23,265 bases of DNA from Hyphomicrobiaceae bacterium UBA2767 (GCA_002352635.1 DEIT01000055.1:1-23265), one strand, 5' to 3'; numbered from the stretch's first letter, positions 1 to 8,599 are shown. Numbers and translations are program-made. Notes: generated by a model from the letters alone, not told the origin.

Positions 1-531
1 AACCGTAATCCGCTGGTTTATGATGGTATCGGCGTTGATGGGTTGAAGACCGGCTACATCAAGGCTTCTGGTTACGGTCTTGTGGCGTCCGCCAAACAGA
101 GCGGACAACGCCTCGTGGTTGTCGTCAATGGACTCAAGTCGAAGAAGGCGCGGCGCGAGGAAGGCAAACGGCTGCTGCAATGGGGCTTCAGAAGTTTCAA
201 GCAATGGAAACTGTTTGACGCTGATGAAACGATTGGCGATGCCCTGGTCTGGGGCGGCACAAAGCGTTACGTCAATCTGACGGGCAAAGGCGATGTCAGC
301 ATCCTCCTGCCGCGCTCTGCGAGCCGGAAGGTCAAGGCCTCTATCATCTACGAAGGACCGCTCAAGCCGCCAATCAAGAAGGGCGACAAGGTGGCAGTCC
401 TGCGCGTGACGACCCCCAATTCGGCGGTCAATGAGATCCCTCTCTACGCGGCGGAAGATGTTGGTGAGGGGCCGATCTGGATGAAGGGTGTTGAATCACT
501 GCTTCACCTCGCATTCGGATGGATCCTCTAG
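1..531 (+). CDS. D-alanyl-D-alanine carboxypeptidase, PBP5/DacC-DacF family (5' end cut off)
   Basis: Frame 1 is open from the first base and codes for 176 residues before a TAG stop, so the gene starts upstream of the window. Residues 13-18 read DGLKTG, the KTG box of serine-type penicillin-binding proteins; the SxxK and SxN motifs must lie upstream. After the KTG strand comes a beta-rich part, roughly residues 85-165, that fits the PBP5 C-terminal domain, and the protein ends in a hydrophobic stretch (LLHLAFGWIL) resembling the membrane-anchoring tail of this family. Such enzymes work in the periplasm and remove the terminal D-Ala from peptidoglycan pentapeptides, which limits cross-linking. 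The stop codon overlaps an upstream in-frame start candidate of tmk. The exact paralogue (dacA, dacC or dacF) cannot be decided from the C-terminal part, so no symbol is given. Confidence 0.9.
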   Translation, partial: NRNPLVYDGIGVDGLKTGYIKASGYGLVASAKQSGQRLVVVVNGLKSKKARREEGKRLLQWGFRSFKQWKLFDADETIGDALVWGGTKRYVNLTGKGDVSILLPRSASRKVKASIIYEGPLKPPIKKGDKVAVLRVTTPNSAVNEIPLYAAEDVGEGPIWMKGVESLLHLAFGWIL

Positions 532-566
532 TACAAATCCGCTTTGGGTCTCAATCAGCACCCGGG

Positions 567-1229
567 ATGAGCCCATTGGCATCTGGAAAATTCATAACGT
601 TTGAGGGCGGCGAGGGGGTTGGCAAGTCCACCCAGGCACGCCTTCTCGCTGAACGGTTGCGCGCGGCTGGTCATACTGTCGTGGAAACACGCGAACCCGG
701 TGGTACCGAGCGGGGCGAAAAAATTCGCAACTTCCTTCTTGCCGGACGCGCCAAGCAATATGGCTCCGCGGGAGAAGCCGTGCTCTTTTCGGCTGCCCGG
801 GATGATCATGTCCGGGAGGTGATACGCCCGGCACTCGCGCGAGGAGACTGGGTGCTTTGTGATCGATTTTCCGACTCAACGGCTGCCTATCAGGGAGCTG
901 CGGGTGGTGTGAAACCGACATTCCTGCGCGCGCTCAATCGAGTGGCAGTTGGTGAAACAGACCCTGATCTGACATTGATCCTCGATCTTCCAGCTGAAGC
1001 CGGTCTCAAAAGGGCTTCAACCCGAAACGATGATAACGCTGCGGATGGTGAGGGCGCAGTAGACCGGTTCGAGGGAATGGATCTGCGTTTCCATGAAGCA
1101 TTGCGCGAGGGGTTCTTGAAGATTGCCGCCGAAGCGCCGCAGCGGTGTGTCGTAGTCGACGCGCAACAGGCTGAGAGTGCCGTGGCAGAAGATGTATGGG
1201 AAGTGGTCACGGATCGGCTGGAACCATGA
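567..1229 (+). CDS. tmk: Thymidylate kinase (dTMP kinase)
   Basis: The product phosphorylates dTMP to dTDP in the cytoplasm, the step that commits thymidylate to dTTP. With the start at 567 it has 220 residues, close to the usual 205-220. The N-terminus KFITFEGGEGVGKST holds the P-loop (about residues 14-22), followed by TREPGGT (41-47) and the conserved DRF at 99-101 of CDRFSDST. The LID region, about residues 150-172 and ending in DRFE, has a run of Asn, Asp and Ala that looks longer than the usual short arginine-rich lid. An in-frame ATG at 519 would add 16 residues and overlap the carboxypeptidase gene; 567 is preferred because it gives the family-typical N-terminus. Neither start has a convincing Shine-Dalgarno, so translational coupling is likely. 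The gene overlaps holB by four bases (ATGA). Confidence 0.95.
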   Translation: MSPLASGKFITFEGGEGVGKSTQARLLAERLRAAGHTVVETREPGGTERGEKIRNFLLAGRAKQYGSAGEAVLFSAARDDHVREVIRPALARGDWVLCDRFSDSTAAYQGAAGGVKPTFLRALNRVAVGETDPDLTLILDLPAEAGLKRASTRNDDNAADGEGAVDRFEGMDLRFHEALREGFLKIAAEAPQRCVVVDAQQAESAVAEDVWEVVTDRLEP

Positions 1230-2368
1230 GCCGAACCCCAACCAAAGCTGAAACGAAAGACGGCGCCTTACCCGAGGCCGACCGGCTCGACGAGTTTGCA
1301 CACCCGCGAGAGGTTTCGGAGTATTTTGGGCATGGCGCGGCAGAACAGGCCCTGTTGGACGCATTTAACGCGAACCATCTGCATCATGCCTGGTTGTTCA
1401 CCGGACCGGAAGGCATCGGCAAGGCCACACTTGCCTATCGGTTCGCACGTTTCCTGCTTGCTCACGGTTCACAAGGCAATGAAGAGACTGGCGGGATGGC
1501 AATACCAACCGAACATCCCGTCTTTGGGCAAGTTGCCGCGCTGTCTCATCCAAACCTGCTGGTGTTGCGCCGGGCATGGCAACCCGACAGGAAACGCCTG
1601 GCGACAGCAATCACGGTTTCAGAAGCGCGGCGGTTAAGGCGGTTCTTTGGTCATACGGCAGGTGGTGACAGCGCATGGCGTGTGGTCATTATCGACCGTG
1701 CCGATGAATTGAACGGGGCAGCGGCAAATGCGCTCCTGAAAAATCTTGAAGAGCCGCCGGCGCGTTGTGTGTTCGTGTTGGTGTGCTCTGCGCCAGGCCG
1801 CTTACCAATTACCATCCGCTCACGCTGCCGGACGCTAGGGTTCTCGCCACTCGGAGAGTCAGAGCTTGAGGCTGCTGTCTCAAACGCTTTCGAGAACGCT
1901 CAGATGAAACTTCCAGACACGGGACGCATGCAAGCGGCACTGCCTTTGGCGCAGGGCAGCGTGGGCCGTGCGCTGCAACTCCTGGGCGCTGGTGGTGAAG
2001 ACATGCACTCGCGTTTGGTTGGACTGTTAGGTACGCTGCCCGATCTCGACTATCAGGCTGTGCATGGCCTTGCGGACAAGCTTGCCGCACCGGGCGCGGA
2101 AGCCTCGTATGAGCTGTTCTTCAGCATCACTCAGGAAGTTTTCGCGCGCATGGTCACACACGCCGCAACAGGCAACGGGGCTATTGCCGGTGAAGAAGCG
2201 CTGGCGGCCCGGCTTAAGAGTCCTCGCGCCCTTGCGCAATGGGCAAGCTTGTGGGAAACAGTCCGGCGCGCCAAGGCACAAGCCGATGCGCTGAATCTGG
2301 ACCGTAAAAACCTGGTTCTGGGGACGTTTTTCAGGCTCGAACAAACCGCCCGCCAAGCCCTGCAATAA
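1226..2368 (+). CDS. holB: DNA polymerase III subunit delta' (clamp loader)
   Basis: The product is a clamp-loader subunit that works with DnaX (tau/gamma) and delta to open the beta sliding clamp at the replication fork. It has 380 residues from the ATG at 1226, whose ATGA overlaps the tmk stop; a further ATG at 1196 is less likely. GPEGIGKA at 60-67 is a P-loop-like segment, IIDRADELN (about 155-163) occupies the Walker B position, and SRC at 199-201 in TIRSRC is the clamp-loader SRC motif. The four-cysteine zinc module of the E. coli protein is not seen between the P-loop and Walker B regions; that segment (about residues 81-150) has no cysteine at all. The tmk-holB pairing is widespread in bacteria. 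The last third is poorly conserved in the family and gives no further motif. Confidence 0.93.
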   Translation: MSRTPTKAETKDGALPEADRLDEFAHPREVSEYFGHGAAEQALLDAFNANHLHHAWLFTGPEGIGKATLAYRFARFLLAHGSQGNEETGGMAIPTEHPVFGQVAALSHPNLLVLRRAWQPDRKRLATAITVSEARRLRRFFGHTAGGDSAWRVVIIDRADELNGAAANALLKNLEEPPARCVFVLVCSAPGRLPITIRSRCRTLGFSPLGESELEAAVSNAFENAQMKLPDTGRMQAALPLAQGSVGRALQLLGAGGEDMHSRLVGLLGTLPDLDYQAVHGLADKLAAPGAEASYELFFSITQEVFARMVTHAATGNGAIAGEEALAARLKSPRALAQWASLWETVRRAKAQADALNLDRKNLVLGTFFRLEQTARQALQ

Positions 2369-2425
2369 TATCTGGCAGAGCATGACGAAGACATCTCGCC
2401 AGACCCAAAATCTGCATAGAGCATC

Positions 2426-3985
2426 ATGGGCGACAAACCCGCCTTCTACATCACGACCGCGATTTCCTATCCCAACGGTGCACCCCATATCGGGCACGCC
2501 TATGAGGCGATAGCGACCGACGCGCTTGCGCGCTTCAAAAGGCTCGACGGTTACGATGTGTTTTTCCTCACCGGCACCGATGAGCACGGTCTCAAAATGG
2601 TGAAGACGGCAAGTTCCGAAGGCATTGCTCCTGAAGAATTGGCCAGCCTCAACACACCTCGATTTCAGGAAATGGTGAAGGTTCTCAATTGTTCGAATGA
2701 CGACTTTATTCGCACCAGCGAACCACGCCACCACGCGGCAAGCCAGGAAATCTGGAAGCGGATGGTCGCCAACGACGATATTTATCTGGGGACATACTCG
2801 GGCTGGTATTCGGTTCGTGACGAGGCCTATTACGACGAAAGTGAACTCAGCAAGGGTGAGGGCGGCGATCGAGTTTCACCCCAGGGCACGCCGGTCGAAT
2901 GGGTTGAGGAGGAGAGCTACTTCTTCAAGCTGAGTGCTTATCAGGACAAATTGCTGGAGCACTATAGAGCCCACCCTGACTTCATCGGTCCAGACGTGCG
3001 CCGGAATGAGGTCGTCTCTTTTGTCGAGCGCGGCCTTCAGGATTTGTCCGTCTCACGCACCACCTTCGACTGGGGCGTCAAGGTGCCCGATGACGAACGC
3101 CATATCATGTATGTGTGGGTTGACGCGCTGACCAACTACATCACCGGCGTTGGGTTCCCGGACGAGGAATGCGAAAGCTTCAAGAAGTTCTGGCCTGCCG
3201 ATGCCCACATAATCGGCAAGGACATTATCCGCTTTCACACGGTTTACTGGCCGGCGTTTCTAATGTCGGCCGGGGTCGCGTTGCCGAAGCGCGTATTCGC
3301 GCACGGATTTCTGTTCAACCGCGGCGAGAAAATGTCGAAGTCCGTAGGCAATGTCATCGATCCGTTTTCACTGGCCGAGTTTTACGGCGTTGATCAGCTT
3401 CGTTACTTCTTCCTGCGCGAAGTACCGTTTGGCCGCGATGGCAACTACAGCCACGACGCCATCGTCAATCGCATCAATGCGGATCTGGCGAATGACCTCG
3501 GCAATCTGGCACAGCGCTCATTGTCGATGATCGCCAAGAACTGCGATGGCAAGGTGCCTGAACCCGGCAAGTTGGCAGGCGAGGACGAGGAACTGCTGAG
3601 CGCGGCTGACGCCATGGTAGAGGCAGCGCGCGCGGCCATGGACGTGCAAGCTATTCATCGTGCACTTGAGGCCGTATGGAGCGTTGTCGCCTCCGCAAAC
3701 CGGTATTTTGCAAATGCCGAGCCTTGGGCTCTCAAGAAGAGCGACCCTGAACGTATGAACACAGTGCTCTACGTCACGGTGGAAGTCGTACGTGAAATTG
3801 CGATTCTTGCCCAACCGGCCATGCCTGAATCGTCTGCAAAGATCCTCGATCTTCTCGGCGTGCCTGACAATGCACGAGACTTTGCGCAACTTGGAGACTC
3901 CGGCCGGCTTGCTGCGGGAGTTGATCTGCCCAAGCCGGAGGCGGTTTTCCCGCGTTACGTGGAGCAGGAAGAGGCCTCGTCCTGA
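2426..3985 (+). CDS. metG: Methionyl-tRNA synthetase
   Basis: The product attaches methionine to initiator and elongator tRNA-Met using ATP. It has 519 residues, the length of the short bacterial form without the C-terminal tRNA-binding dimerisation domain. The class I signature HIGH is at residues 21-24 (PNGAPHIGHAYE) and KMSKS at 302-306 (GEKMSKSVGN). The connective region around residues 125-165 has none of the CxxC knuckles that bind zinc in the E. coli and Thermus enzymes, so this is a zinc-free type. WVDALTNYITG (231-241) is the usual core segment before KMSKS. A 57-base gap separates it from holB. Its stop overlaps the tatD start by one base (TGATG), which implies coupled translation. 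Confidence 0.97.
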   Translation: MGDKPAFYITTAISYPNGAPHIGHAYEAIATDALARFKRLDGYDVFFLTGTDEHGLKMVKTASSEGIAPEELASLNTPRFQEMVKVLNCSNDDFIRTSEPRHHAASQEIWKRMVANDDIYLGTYSGWYSVRDEAYYDESELSKGEGGDRVSPQGTPVEWVEEESYFFKLSAYQDKLLEHYRAHPDFIGPDVRRNEVVSFVERGLQDLSVSRTTFDWGVKVPDDERHIMYVWVDALTNYITGVGFPDEECESFKKFWPADAHIIGKDIIRFHTVYWPAFLMSAGVALPKRVFAHGFLFNRGEKMSKSVGNVIDPFSLAEFYGVDQLRYFFLREVPFGRDGNYSHDAIVNRINADLANDLGNLAQRSLSMIAKNCDGKVPEPGKLAGEDEELLSAADAMVEAARAAMDVQAIHRALEAVWSVVASANRYFANAEPWALKKSDPERMNTVLYVTVEVVREIAILAQPAMPESSAKILDLLGVPDNARDFAQLGDSGRLAAGVDLPKPEAVFPRYVEQEEASS

Positions 3986-4782
3986 TGCTCGTCGACAGCC
4001 ATTGCCATCTTGATTTTCCGCATTTGTCCGATCAGCTCGACGATGTTCTGGCGCGTGCGAAGAACGCGGAGATCGGCACGCTCGTCACCATTTGCACGCG
4101 GGTTCGGTGTTTCGAGCAGGTGTGTGCAATTGCTGAAGCACATGAGAATATCTTCTGTTCCGTCGGCACGCATCCCCACAATGCGGATGAGGAGCGCGAC
4201 GTGTCTCTCGATGAGATCCTGACGCATGCCGAACATCCGAAGGTGATCGCAATCGGCGAAGCGGGTCTCGACTACTTTCATGACAATGCGCCGCGTGACG
4301 ATCAGGAAGCCGGGTTCCGCAGGCATATCGCCGCTGCTCGCGATACAGGGTTGCCGCTCGTCATACACACCAGGGACGCTGATGAGGACACGGCCCGTAT
4401 CCTGGAAGAGGAAATGGATAAGGGACCGTTTAAAGCCGTGCTGCACTGTTTCACCGCCGGTCCTGACCTTGCGCGGAGAGGCGTCGAGCTTGGCCTCTAT
4501 GTATCCTTTTCCGGCGTGCTGACGTTCAAAAACTCCGACGCGTTGCGTGCGATTGCAGCGAGCGTGCCTCTTGATCGCCTTCTCGTTGAGACGGATGCGC
4601 CTTTCCTTGCGCCCGAACCCATGCGCGGCAAGAAGAATGAGCCCGCCAATGTCGTCCACACAGCGGCAAAACTTGCTGAAGTCAAAGGGCTGAGCAAGGC
4701 GGAACTCGCCGAGGCCACAACGAACAATTTCTTCCGACTGTTCGCCAAGGCAACACGGCCCAAAGGCGGCATTGCCACATGA
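3985..4782 (+). CDS. TatD-family metal-dependent deoxyribonuclease
   Basis: This is a TIM-barrel amidohydrolase-like nuclease of 265 residues. Metal ligands are visible in order: HxH at H6 and H8 (DSHCHLD), E92 in IGEAGLDYF, H128 in VIHTRDAD, H154 in LHCFTAG and D204 in VETDAPFLAPEP. E. coli TatD and its relatives YcfH and YjjV have 3'-exonuclease or DNase activity and are linked to DNA repair; the true substrate of this branch is not established. The metG-tatD neighbourhood points to the YcfH branch. The gene starts inside the metG stop (TGATG) and ends in an ATGA overlap with the next gene, so all three are probably translated from one message. Confidence 0.93.
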   Translation: MLVDSHCHLDFPHLSDQLDDVLARAKNAEIGTLVTICTRVRCFEQVCAIAEAHENIFCSVGTHPHNADEERDVSLDEILTHAEHPKVIAIGEAGLDYFHDNAPRDDQEAGFRRHIAAARDTGLPLVIHTRDADEDTARILEEEMDKGPFKAVLHCFTAGPDLARRGVELGLYVSFSGVLTFKNSDALRAIAASVPLDRLLVETDAPFLAPEPMRGKKNEPANVVHTAAKLAEVKGLSKAELAEATTNNFFRLFAKATRPKGGIAT

Positions 4783-5579
4783 CACTAAGATTCACGGTTC
4801 TGGGTTGCGGAACATCGGGAGGCGTTCCGCGAATTGGCGGTGATTGGGGCAGTTGTGATCCGGCAAACCCCAAAAATACCCGGCTGCGCTGCTCCATGCT
4901 CGTTGAACGGGAGGGGAGCGATGGCAAGACGAGCATTCTCATCGATACGTCGCCGGACGCGCGCCAACAACTCCTGAATGCTAATGTGTCCTGGCTCGAC
5001 GGCGTGCTTTACACACACGACCACGCAGATCACACCCACGGTATTGATGACCTGCGCGTCGTCGCCATCAACGGCCGCGACCGGGTGGAGGTTTATTGCG
5101 ACGAGCATACGAGCGAGGTCTTGAAGGCGCGGTTTTCCTATTGCTTCCGTACCGCACCCGGCAGCGCCTACCGACCTATCCTAAATATGAACATGATAAA
5201 AATCGGAGAAGGCTTTGAAATAGATGGAAAAGGCGGCGTTGTTAAGGTGTTACCTTACCATCAGCATCACGGTGAAATCATGTCCGTGGGTTACAGGATA
5301 GGTGGGATTGCCTACTCATGCGATATCAATGCGCTACCGAAAGAGGCTTACAAATACCTTGAAGACTTGGACGTGTGGATTGTCGATGCGCTGCGTCTGA
5401 CACCGCATCCAAGCCACTTCAGTCTTGAGGAATCGCTGGAGGCCATTGAAAAGGTGAACCCGAAACGGGCAATTCTAACGCATATGCACACCGATCTCGA
5501 CTATGACGCGCTTGTGCGCGAACTGCCGGACAATGTCGAGCCGGCCTTTGACGGGATGGTGATCGAGTGGGACGGGTAA
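4779..5579 (+). CDS. PhnP-like metallo-beta-lactamase-fold hydrolase
   Basis: This 266-residue protein carries the metallo-beta-lactamase signature THDHADH, with H80, H82, D84 and H85 as the first metal ligands. Other conserved stretches are LGCGTSGGVPRIG near the N-terminus, SPD at 58-60 and LTHMHTDLDY near the C-terminus. The N-terminus GCGTSxGVP and overall layout match proteins annotated as phosphoribosyl 1,2-cyclic phosphate phosphodiesterase-like (PhnP) and also resemble RNase Z. No phn genes are nearby, so a role in phosphonate use is not supported; the tight linkage to metG and tatD suggests a nucleic-acid or nucleotide substrate, which is inference. Codon use between about 5185 and 5260 is markedly more A-rich than the surroundings. 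It converges with the next gene, 16 bases apart. Confidence 0.85.
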   Translation: MTLRFTVLGCGTSGGVPRIGGDWGSCDPANPKNTRLRCSMLVEREGSDGKTSILIDTSPDARQQLLNANVSWLDGVLYTHDHADHTHGIDDLRVVAINGRDRVEVYCDEHTSEVLKARFSYCFRTAPGSAYRPILNMNMIKIGEGFEIDGKGGVVKVLPYHQHHGEIMSVGYRIGGIAYSCDINALPKEAYKYLEDLDVWIVDALRLTPHPSHFSLEESLEAIEKVNPKRAILTHMHTDLDYDALVRELPDNVEPAFDGMVIEWDG

Positions 5580-5595
5580 GCGGCAGTTTCACGTA

Positions 5596-6306
5596 TCACT
5601 GATAGTCCACAATGGTGCCATTGTCGGTGCAGTCTGGCAGGGCAAGCCGGACAAATGTTTCCGCCAGGTCTTCAGGTTGCGGCAGGGTGGCCGGATCTTC
5701 ACCTGGCATAGCTTTCGCCCGCATGGCTGTCGCGACCGGACCCGGGTTCACCAGGTTAACGCGCACGGGTGTGTTCTCAACTTCCGCCGCGTAGGTCCTG
5801 GCCAGTGCTTCGAGCGCTGCCTTGGAGACCGAGTAGGGACCCCAATAGGCGCGGCATTTCCGTGCTGCTCCGGATGTCACAAAAATGGCCCGCCCCGCAT
5901 CTGATTTCTGCAACAGCGGATCGAGTGTGCGAATGAGGCGCCAGTTGGCCGTCAGGTTGATATTCAGAACGTCGGTCCAGTCCTTCTCCGAGACATGGCC
6001 CAGGGGCGAGAGAGGACCGAGGATGCCCGCATTGCCGACAAAGATGTCGAGTCGTTCCCAACGCTCGAAGATCGTCGGTCCGAGAGCATCGATTTTGCTG
6101 GCATGATTGAGGTTTAGCCGTAGCAATGTTGCCGTGCCGTCAAGCTGTTGAATTTCGTCGTCGAGCTCTTCAAGGGCGCCTGTATTTCGGCCGACAGTAA
6201 CCACGTGTGCGCCTTCGCGTGCAAAGGCGAGGGCAACCGCCCGGCCGATGCCTCGCGTTGCGCCCGTGACAAGAGCAATTCGGTCTTTCAGGCGTTGATT
6301 GGACAT
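5596..6306 (-). CDS. Short-chain dehydrogenase/reductase (SDR), substrate unknown
   Basis: This 236-residue classical SDR has TGATRGIG (residues 14-21, NAD(P)-binding turn), NAG (92-94) and the catalytic set S145, Y158 and K162 (YSVSK). The conserved NPGPVAT segment follows the active site. It is about as long as FabG but is a different protein from the FabG encoded at 16897. It is the last gene of the minus-strand run, 40 bases downstream of purF. Its start (ATG at 6306) follows purF closely enough for cotranscription. The C-terminus stops soon after the final GTIVDY strand. The reaction cannot be named from sequence; genes of this type often sit beside purF in alphaproteobacteria, which is established synteny rather than functional evidence. 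Confidence 0.85.
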   Translation of the reverse strand: MSNQRLKDRIALVTGATRGIGRAVALAFAREGAHVVTVGRNTGALEELDDEIQQLDGTATLLRLNLNHASKIDALGPTIFERWERLDIFVGNAGILGPLSPLGHVSEKDWTDVLNINLTANWRLIRTLDPLLQKSDAGRAIFVTSGAARKCRAYWGPYSVSKAALEALARTYAAEVENTPVRVNLVNPGPVATAMRAKAMPGEDPATLPQPEDLAETFVRLALPDCTDNGTIVDYQ

Positions 6307-6346
6307 GGACGGCCGCGCCGAGTGTTTTTTGAAAAGCGGCTATGCG

Positions 6347-7822
6347 CTAGCCGACTTCGGCCAGGAGTGAAAGCTGGCGCTGTAAATCAGGCCCCTCCTG
6401 GTCGCGCAGCCGGGTAGGATAATCGCCTGTGAAGCAGTGATCGGCGAACTGGGGTACGTCGGGGTTACGCTTGTCGTATCCCATTGCCTTGTAGATGCCT
6501 TCGACAGACAGGAATGCGAGCGTGCCTGCGCCGATGTAATCGCACATGCTTTCCAAATCATGGGTGGCGGCCAGCAGCTTCTTCTGGTCCGGCGTGTCGA
6601 TGCCGTAAAAGTCGGGATGGGTAATCGGCGGGCTGGCGATACGCATATGCACTTCTTTTGCACCGGCCTCATACATCATCCGTACGAGCTTCACCGATGT
6701 GGTGCCGCGCACGATGGAATCGTCAATCATCACCACGCGCTTGCCTTCGATCTCGCATCGGGTGGCGCTATGCTTCAGGCGCACGCCAAGCGCACGGATG
6801 CGCTGTTCGGGCTCGATGAAGGTCCGCCCGACATAGTGGTTCCTGATGATGCCAAGTTCAAACGGGATGTTGGCTTCCCGTGCATAACCGATCGCAGCGG
6901 GGACACCTGAGTCGGGAACCGGAATAACGACATCTGCGGCAACGCCCGACTCGCGCGCCAGCTGCTTACCCATCTCCTTGCGGATATCATAAACGCAACG
7001 CCCGCCTACAATGGAATCCGGGCGGGCGAAGTAGATATATTCAAAAATGCAGGGACGCGGCGCGCGTTTGGGGAAGGGGCGGTGGCTCTCCAGACCATCC
7101 TTGGTGATAATCACCACCTCGCCGTTATCGATTTCTCGTACGAATTTGGCGCCGATTATGTCGAACGCGCAGGTTTCCGATGCCAACACATAAGAACCGT
7201 CGAGTTCGCCAAGTACCAGAGGCCGGATACCGAGCGGATCGCGTGCACCAATCAGCTTCTTGTTGGTCATGCCTACAAACGCATATCCGCCTTCGATCTG
7301 CAGCAGAGCGTCAATGAAGCGTTCGACAAATTTGCGTTTGTTGCTGCGCGCGACCAGATGGGTAATGACTTCCGTATCCGTGGTCGACTGGAAGATCGCC
7401 CCTTCTTTGATGAGTTGTTTGCGCAAGGTGAGGGCATTGGTGAGATTGCCATTGTGGCACAAGGCGAAACCGCCCGCGTCGAGATCGGAGAAGAGGGGCT
7501 GGACATTTCGCAATACCGTCTCGCCAGTCGTGGAATAACGCACATGCCCAATCGCATAATCGCCTTTCAGGCGACCGATGACGGATTCCTTCGTGAAATG
7601 GTCACCGACGAGACCAATGCGCCGTTCGGTGTGATAATGGCTGCCGTCGAAGGCAACAATACCGGCCGACTCCTGGCCACGGTGTTGCAGGGCGTGCAGT
7701 CCGAGCGCTGTTAGGGCGGCGGCATCGTCGTGGTTGAAGATACCGAAAACGCCGCAGGCGACGCGCAGTCCACTTTCGTATTTTGGTCCGGCGCTGTCAG
7801 GCTTAGCGATTTTTTGCGTCAC
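6347..7822 (-). CDS. purF: Amidophosphoribosyltransferase (PurF)
   Basis: The product catalyses the first committed step of purine synthesis, PRPP plus glutamine to 5-phosphoribosylamine. The 491-residue protein has a 22-residue propeptide ahead of C23 (ACGVFGIF), the N-terminal nucleophile of class II glutamine amidotransferases that is exposed by processing. HRGQESAG (48-55) and HVRYSTTG (93-100) follow in the same domain. The phosphoribosyltransferase domain carries the PRPP loop VVMIDDSIVRGTTS at about 363-376. It is of the Bacillus type by overall pattern (YIYFARPDS, HPxFYGID), but one iron-sulfur cysteine position is D404 (HPDFYGID) and the C-terminal CxxC pair is reduced to C463. A 4Fe-4S cluster is therefore unlikely. 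The gene lies 16 bases downstream of cvpA and is probably cotranscribed with it. Confidence 0.97.
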   Translation of the reverse strand: MTQKIAKPDSAGPKYESGLRVACGVFGIFNHDDAAALTALGLHALQHRGQESAGIVAFDGSHYHTERRIGLVGDHFTKESVIGRLKGDYAIGHVRYSTTGETVLRNVQPLFSDLDAGGFALCHNGNLTNALTLRKQLIKEGAIFQSTTDTEVITHLVARSNKRKFVERFIDALLQIEGGYAFVGMTNKKLIGARDPLGIRPLVLGELDGSYVLASETCAFDIIGAKFVREIDNGEVVIITKDGLESHRPFPKRAPRPCIFEYIYFARPDSIVGGRCVYDIRKEMGKQLARESGVAADVVIPVPDSGVPAAIGYAREANIPFELGIIRNHYVGRTFIEPEQRIRALGVRLKHSATRCEIEGKRVVMIDDSIVRGTTSVKLVRMMYEAGAKEVHMRIASPPITHPDFYGIDTPDQKKLLAATHDLESMCDYIGAGTLAFLSVEGIYKAMGYDKRNPDVPQFADHCFTGDYPTRLRDQEGPDLQRQLSLLAEVG

Positions 7823-7838
7823 AGCTGCTCTCTCGGCG

Positions 7839-8495
7839 TTAGCGAGACGATGTACTCATATCATGAACGGATTCTAAAAACACCGCTACACGCATGCCGT
7901 TGTCGAGATGCGAACGCTGATCCGGTTTGGCCGGTGCTGTCTGCGGTGGTGTTTGTGGTGGCGATTGCGGCGGTGTGGCATCCGGTTGCTTGTTGATGCC
8001 GGGCAAGGCCGATGCCGGATCCTCCGGCAGCAATGAAACAATTGCAGCACCGGTTTCTTTCAGAAGCGGCAGAGAGCGTGCGTCCTTGATCCACTGTGGT
8101 TGAGTATCTTCGGGCACCAGCCAGGTGAAAAACAGATAGGCAATCACGACCAGCACGAGACCACGCGCCAGACCGAAAAGAAATCCCAGGGTTCTGTCGA
8201 GCGCCCCGATGCGGCTATCGAGGACGCCATCGGAGATGCGTACCGTGATCAAGCTGACAACAATCAGAACGACAAGGAATATGCCACCGGCCAGGACCGC
8301 ATCTGCGAGCAACGCCGGTTCGATATATTCACGGGCCTGTGCCTGGTATTTTGGGAAGAAAAACAGCGTTGCAACCGCCGCAACGGCCCAGGACAATATG
8401 GAAAGAACCTCCCGCGTCAGGCCACGCAACATGGCGAGGAGACCTGAAATGAGCATGATTGCGGCGAGGATGAGGTCGAGCCAGGCAAACGGCAT
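7839..8495 (-). CDS. cvpA: CvpA family inner-membrane protein
   Basis: The product has 218 residues and four predicted membrane helices at about 5-22, 31-47, 66-85 and 104-125. The segment RGLTREVLSILSW (24-36) and the cluster LDRTLGFLFGLARGLVLVV (99-117) are typical of CvpA. The C-terminal part (about 170-218) is cytoplasmic or periplasmic, rich in Pro and Gln, and holds a short repeat of the form PPQT. In E. coli CvpA is linked to colicin V production and envelope stress, and it lies upstream of purF as here; its molecular activity is not settled. The start at 8495 is supported by an AAAGGA Shine-Dalgarno about 9 bases upstream. A 126-base gap to radA holds a candidate promoter. Confidence 0.92.
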   Translation of the reverse strand: MPFAWLDLILAAIMLISGLLAMLRGLTREVLSILSWAVAAVATLFFFPKYQAQAREYIEPALLADAVLAGGIFLVVLIVVSLITVRISDGVLDSRIGALDRTLGFLFGLARGLVLVVIAYLFFTWLVPEDTQPQWIKDARSLPLLKETGAAIVSLLPEDPASALPGINKQPDATPPQSPPQTPPQTAPAKPDQRSHLDNGMRVAVFLESVHDMSTSSR

Positions 8496-8570
8496 ATGGG
8501 GTGTCCTTTCGGCAGGCTAAACTCTAACACGATTCCATCGTTCTGGGCGGTACTGACGGCAGGCAACAAG

Positions 8571-8599
8571 CTCATAAGCGCAACGGGCACTGAACTCAA
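8571..8599 (-). promoter_or_regulatory. Candidate sigma-70 promoter for cvpA-purF-SDR
   Basis: On the minus strand TTGAGT (8594-8599) is followed after 17 bases by TATGAG (8571-8576). Both boxes match the consensus at four of six positions and the spacing is ideal. It lies in the 126-base radA-cvpA gap, about 75 bases before the cvpA start. Alphaproteobacterial -10 boxes are loosely conserved, so this is a suggestion only. Confidence 0.35.

Noticed and set aside
72..260. Open frames opposite the carboxypeptidase gene and many others antisense to known genes
   Set aside because: They are shadows in a GC-rich genome with no family match, no ribosome-binding sites and complete overlap with well-identified genes.
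7082..7714. A 210-codon open frame on the plus strand opposite purF
   Set aside because: It lies fully inside purF, whose product matches its family along the whole length; the antisense frame shows no recognisable motif.
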